Shown: positions 4,507-7,085 of the stretch, in pieces
Layout: each line of letters begins with the position of its first letter
Numbering within the stretch: position 1 is the first letter of the stretch
Assembly: GCA_003283665.1 (NCBI GenBank)
Contig: QBWF01000027.1
Coordinates: forward strand, 1-7,085
DNA length: 7,085 nt
From: Prochlorococcus sp. AG-315-I14
GTDB lineage: Bacteria; Cyanobacteriota; Cyanobacteriia; PCC-6307; Cyanobiaceae
Direction: 5' to 3'
The notes under the pieces: model-generated
The model's database searches: none
Told to the model about the DNA's origin: nothing
What the model saw: only the letters and a program-made list of their open reading frames with translations
Translations under genes and position numbers: made by a program

Positions 4507-6168
4507 ATGAATAAAACATATCAAATACCAAAAATAAAGTCTTTAATAGATGAGCATTTTTCTCTTCAATGGTGTCGAGAAAATGTTGTCGTACCTTTAA
4601 AAGTTGAACCTGCTTTACCTCCTAACAATCAAATCCTAACAATTGCTGTAGGAAACATTAGTTATCTAGGAACTATTGGTAATTGGATAAAAAATCGAAT
4701 CCAGAGTAAAGGGTTAGATTGTGTTTTTATTGAGATTTCTCCTGCAGAGATTCAATCCATACTAGATGAGGCCTCACTTGAAAGAAAATATAATAGCGAA
4801 TCTATTGAAAATTATGATTTTTCTGATGATGCGGTCTTAAATTCCTTACTAGATGCATCTGAAGAAGAAGGATTTAAAGATCAAAATATTGGCTTTGATT
4901 TTGATGATAGTGATGAGGAGCTTCTTATTGATGAAGAAATCGACTTGTCAGTAGAAATGCTAGGTAATAAAATCCAAAGAGCGGCTGCAACAATATTAAT
5001 TAATTCATGCAGAATGAATGCATCTGATATTCATATAGAACCACACGAAAAGAAAATAAAAATAAGACTAAGAAGAGATGGAGTATTACAAAGCTTTGTA
5101 AACCTTCCCAAAAGGGCAGGAAGTAAATTAACAGCTTGTCTTAAGAATATGGCAAAAATGGATATTGCAGAGAAAAGAGCCTCTCAAGATGGAAAGATAA
5201 GAAGGACTTATGAAGGAAGTTCACTAGATTTCAGATGTTCAACAGCACCAAGCAAGTATGGTGAGAAAATGGTCCTTAGATACCTAAATACCGATGACAA
5301 TATACTCAAATTAGATACACTAATAGATAATGAAGATGTTCGTAACAGGTTCAGGAAGATTATCAATCAAGCCAATGGAATTGTTATAGTTTCTGGACCA
5401 ACTGGTTCTGGAAAATCAACAACTTTGGCTTCTGCATTACGAGAAAAGGATAATGGAGAATTAAATATCGTTACAGCAGAAGACCCTATTGAATATGACC
5501 TTGGAGGTGATATCCAACAATTCCCTGTAATGAGGGCAAAAGGTCAGACGTTTGCTCACCTTTTAAGAACATTTTTACGACAAGATCCAGATGTAATATT
5601 AATTGGAGAAACTAGAGACCCAGAGACTGCCGAGTCTTCAATGGATGCAGCTGAAACTGGGCACTTAGTTTTTACAACTTTACACGCAAATAGTGCAGCG
5701 ACTTCTCTTACAAGATTGTTAGATATGGAAGTTCCACCTTACAAATTAACAGCATCTCTAAGAGGAATTCTGGCACAAAGGCTTCTAAGGAAAGTATGCC
5801 CTTCCTGTAGCGTTGAAAGACCTTTAACTGAACAGGAAGCAATATTTACAGGTTTAAGAAAAGGTCAACCAGTTAGAGTGGCTTCTACTTTGACAGCCGA
5901 TGTAAAAAAACAACGAAAAGAAGAAGGGATATTATGCACTAGATGCAATGGAACAGGTTACAAAGGAAGAGTAGGGACATATGAACTTTTGAAAATAACA
6001 AGACCCATATCAACTGCAATTAAAAAACAACTTTCGACACAAGAAATAGAGGAAATAGCAGTCTCAGAAGGCATGTTAACTTTACGTAGATATGCTGTAA
6101 AATTAATAGAACAGCAAATTACAACTGTTTCAGAATTGATGAAAATAAGTAATGATGAGTATAACTAA
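4507..6168 (+). CDS. pilB: Type IV pilus extension ATPase PilB (GspE family)
   Basis: This is the hexameric cytoplasmic ATPase that drives pilin polymerisation through the inner-membrane platform protein PilC. It has 553 residues, within the family range. Residues 1-100 form a reduced N-terminal domain. Residues 101-150 are a very acidic linker (20 Asp/Glu, one Lys). The core begins at about 155 with SDIHIEP (173-179) and LRRDG (188-192). Walker A is GPTGSGKST (297-305), the Asp box is TAEDPIEY (323-330), Walker B ends in LIGE (365-368), and the His box is TGHLVFTTLHA (384-394). The zinc tetracysteine that marks PilB/GspE rather than PilT is present: C431-x2-C434 and C477-x2-C480. All catalytic residues are in place. 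It starts 9 bases after the large pilin and ends 19 bases before pilT, so co-transcription is very likely. No clear ribosome site is seen. Confidence 0.95.
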   Translation: MNKTYQIPKIKSLIDEHFSLQWCRENVVVPLKVEPALPPNNQILTIAVGNISYLGTIGNWIKNRIQSKGLDCVFIEISPAEIQSILDEASLERKYNSESIENYDFSDDAVLNSLLDASEEEGFKDQNIGFDFDDSDEELLIDEEIDLSVEMLGNKIQRAAATILINSCRMNASDIHIEPHEKKIKIRLRRDGVLQSFVNLPKRAGSKLTACLKNMAKMDIAEKRASQDGKIRRTYEGSSLDFRCSTAPSKYGEKMVLRYLNTDDNILKLDTLIDNEDVRNRFRKIINQANGIVIVSGPTGSGKSTTLASALREKDNGELNIVTAEDPIEYDLGGDIQQFPVMRAKGQTFAHLLRTFLRQDPDVILIGETRDPETAESSMDAAETGHLVFTTLHANSAATSLTRLLDMEVPPYKLTASLRGILAQRLLRKVCPSCSVERPLTEQEAIFTGLRKGQPVRVASTLTADVKKQRKEEGILCTRCNGTGYKGRVGTYELLKITRPISTAIKKQLSTQEIEEIAVSEGMLTLRRYAVKLIEQQITTVSELMKISNDEYN

Positions 6169-6187
6169 GTAATGATTAAAATTCCTT

Positions 6188-7085
6188 ATGTCAATAAGCA
6201 GAAAATTAGTTGAATATGCAATAAAACTTGATTCCTCAGACATACACTTAGAGGAAGGTTCAAAAATAGCGCTTAGAGTTAACTCCGATATAAAAATAAT
6301 TGACAAGGTCCTCAAGAAAGAGGATATGGATCAGTTACTGAACGAATTGCTTGATGAAAAGAAATTAGAGCAATTTAATTTAACTGGCGATTTGGATACT
6401 TCAATTGGACTAGATGGACTTTCAAGAATCAGGATAAATGTATATACATCTAATGAAAAAAGATGTTTAACTCTCAGAATTCTTCCAGATAGTCTTCCAA
6501 GATGGCAAGATTTAGGCCTCCCTAAGCCATTTATGAATTTAACAAATAAACATAGAGGACTTGTACTTTGTACTGGTCCAACAGGCTCAGGAAAATCTAC
6601 GACTCTCGCAGCATTTATCAATTGTATTCTTGAGACACAAAAAAGACATATACTTACTATTGAAGATCCTATTGAGTTTGAGTTCAATCACACCGAAAAC
6701 TCTATTATTCATCAAAGAGAAGTAAAAAGAGACACTAGAAGTTTCAGTTCAGCATTAAAGGCTGCACTAAGAGAGGACCCAGATGTTATTTATATTGGTG
6801 AAATGAGAGACCTTGAAACTATTCAACTCGCAATTACAGCCGCAGAGACAGGACATTTAGTATTAGGAACACTGCATACATCCTCAGCTTCCAAAACAGT
6901 CGAGAGAATAGTTGATGTTTTTCCAGCTGATCAACAAGAACAAGCAAGATTACAGGTCTCTACATCACTAGTAGGGATTCTTTCGCAAACTTTATGTAAG
7001 AATAAATCTGGAAAACGTTCTTTAGCATATGAATTATTAATAAATACACCAGCAATATCTAATCTCGTTAGAGAACGTAAAGTTA
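6188..7085 (+). CDS. pilT: Type IV pilus retraction ATPase PilT (cut by window edge)
   Basis: This ATPase disassembles the pilus, powering twitching or DNA uptake. There are 299 codons visible before the right edge; the family is usually about 340-370, so only the last part is missing. It starts with a PAS-like domain (SSDIHLEEGSKIALRV, 16-31; SRIRINVY, 79-86). Walker A is GPTGSGKSTT (130-139), the Asp box is TIEDPIEFEF (157-166) and HQREVKRDT is at 175-183. Walker B is REDPDVIYIGEMRD (195-208), the His box is AAETGHLVLGTLHTSSA (218-234) and VERIVDVFP is at 238-246. Near the edge PAISNLVRE (288-296) matches the PilT motif AIRNLIRE. The zinc tetracysteine of PilB is absent, as expected. ATG 6188 gives the normal N-terminus; the ATG at 6172 is in another frame. 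It is the last visible gene of the pilin operon, and PilC may follow. Confidence 0.95.
   Translation, partial: MSISRKLVEYAIKLDSSDIHLEEGSKIALRVNSDIKIIDKVLKKEDMDQLLNELLDEKKLEQFNLTGDLDTSIGLDGLSRIRINVYTSNEKRCLTLRILPDSLPRWQDLGLPKPFMNLTNKHRGLVLCTGPTGSGKSTTLAAFINCILETQKRHILTIEDPIEFEFNHTENSIIHQREVKRDTRSFSSALKAALREDPDVIYIGEMRDLETIQLAITAAETGHLVLGTLHTSSASKTVERIVDVFPADQQEQARLQVSTSLVGILSQTLCKNKSGKRSLAYELLINTPAISNLVRERKV

Noticed and set aside
6130..6687. Two - strand ORFs opposite the pilB end and pilT
   Set aside because: They are antisense to clear PilT coding sequence with intact Walker motifs; shadows.

Overview
The window is AT-rich (roughly one third G+C over the coding part) and carries most of a type IV pilus (T4P) locus on the + strand. 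To its left is the 5' end of a tyrosine-recombinase (integrase) gene on the - strand. The low G+C, the pilin style (a leader followed by FSLIELVVVVAVLAILAAIAIP-type helices) and the weak or absent Shine-Dalgarno sequences fit a marine picocyanobacterium such as a low-G+C Prochlorococcus. That assignment is an inference from style, not a proven identity.

Layout. (1) Positions 2-382, - strand: N-terminal 127 codons of a phage/island-type tyrosine recombinase, cut off by the window edge. It has higher G+C (about 42% by hand count of 1-360) and uses GCG for 9 of 15 alanines, unlike the pilus genes. (2) Positions 383-1309: a 0.9 kb stretch with no securely identified gene. It holds a possible 3-helix membrane-protein ORF without an ATG (773-1105, -), two candidate micro-ORFs, a TGTGA repeat cluster at the integrase start, a 13-bp palindrome and a dense TCAAT/ATTGA repeat array. 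(3) Positions 1310-2143: prepilin peptidase PilD. (4) Positions 2213-2241: a near-consensus promoter, TTGAAA-17 bp-TAGAAT. It precedes a tightly packed run: PilP-like lipoprotein, major-type prepilin, large Cys-rich pilin-like protein, PilB extension ATPase and PilT retraction ATPase (incomplete at the right edge). A second putative promoter overlaps the upstream ATG of the pilin.

How the genes work together. PilD removes the leader peptides of the two prepilins. PilB powers polymerisation at the inner membrane and PilT powers retraction. The PilP-like lipoprotein would link the inner-membrane platform to the outer-membrane secretin. The second pilin-like protein, with 18 cysteines and a tandem Cys repeat, looks like a decorated or tip/minor pilin. 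PilC, PilM/N/O and the PilQ secretin are not in the window and would have to lie to the right or elsewhere.

Most interesting points: the ~56-60-residue tandem cysteine repeat in the big pilin; a PilP-like lipoprotein placed directly before the pilins; and an integrase of different base composition next to a pilus locus, which suggests a genomic-island boundary.
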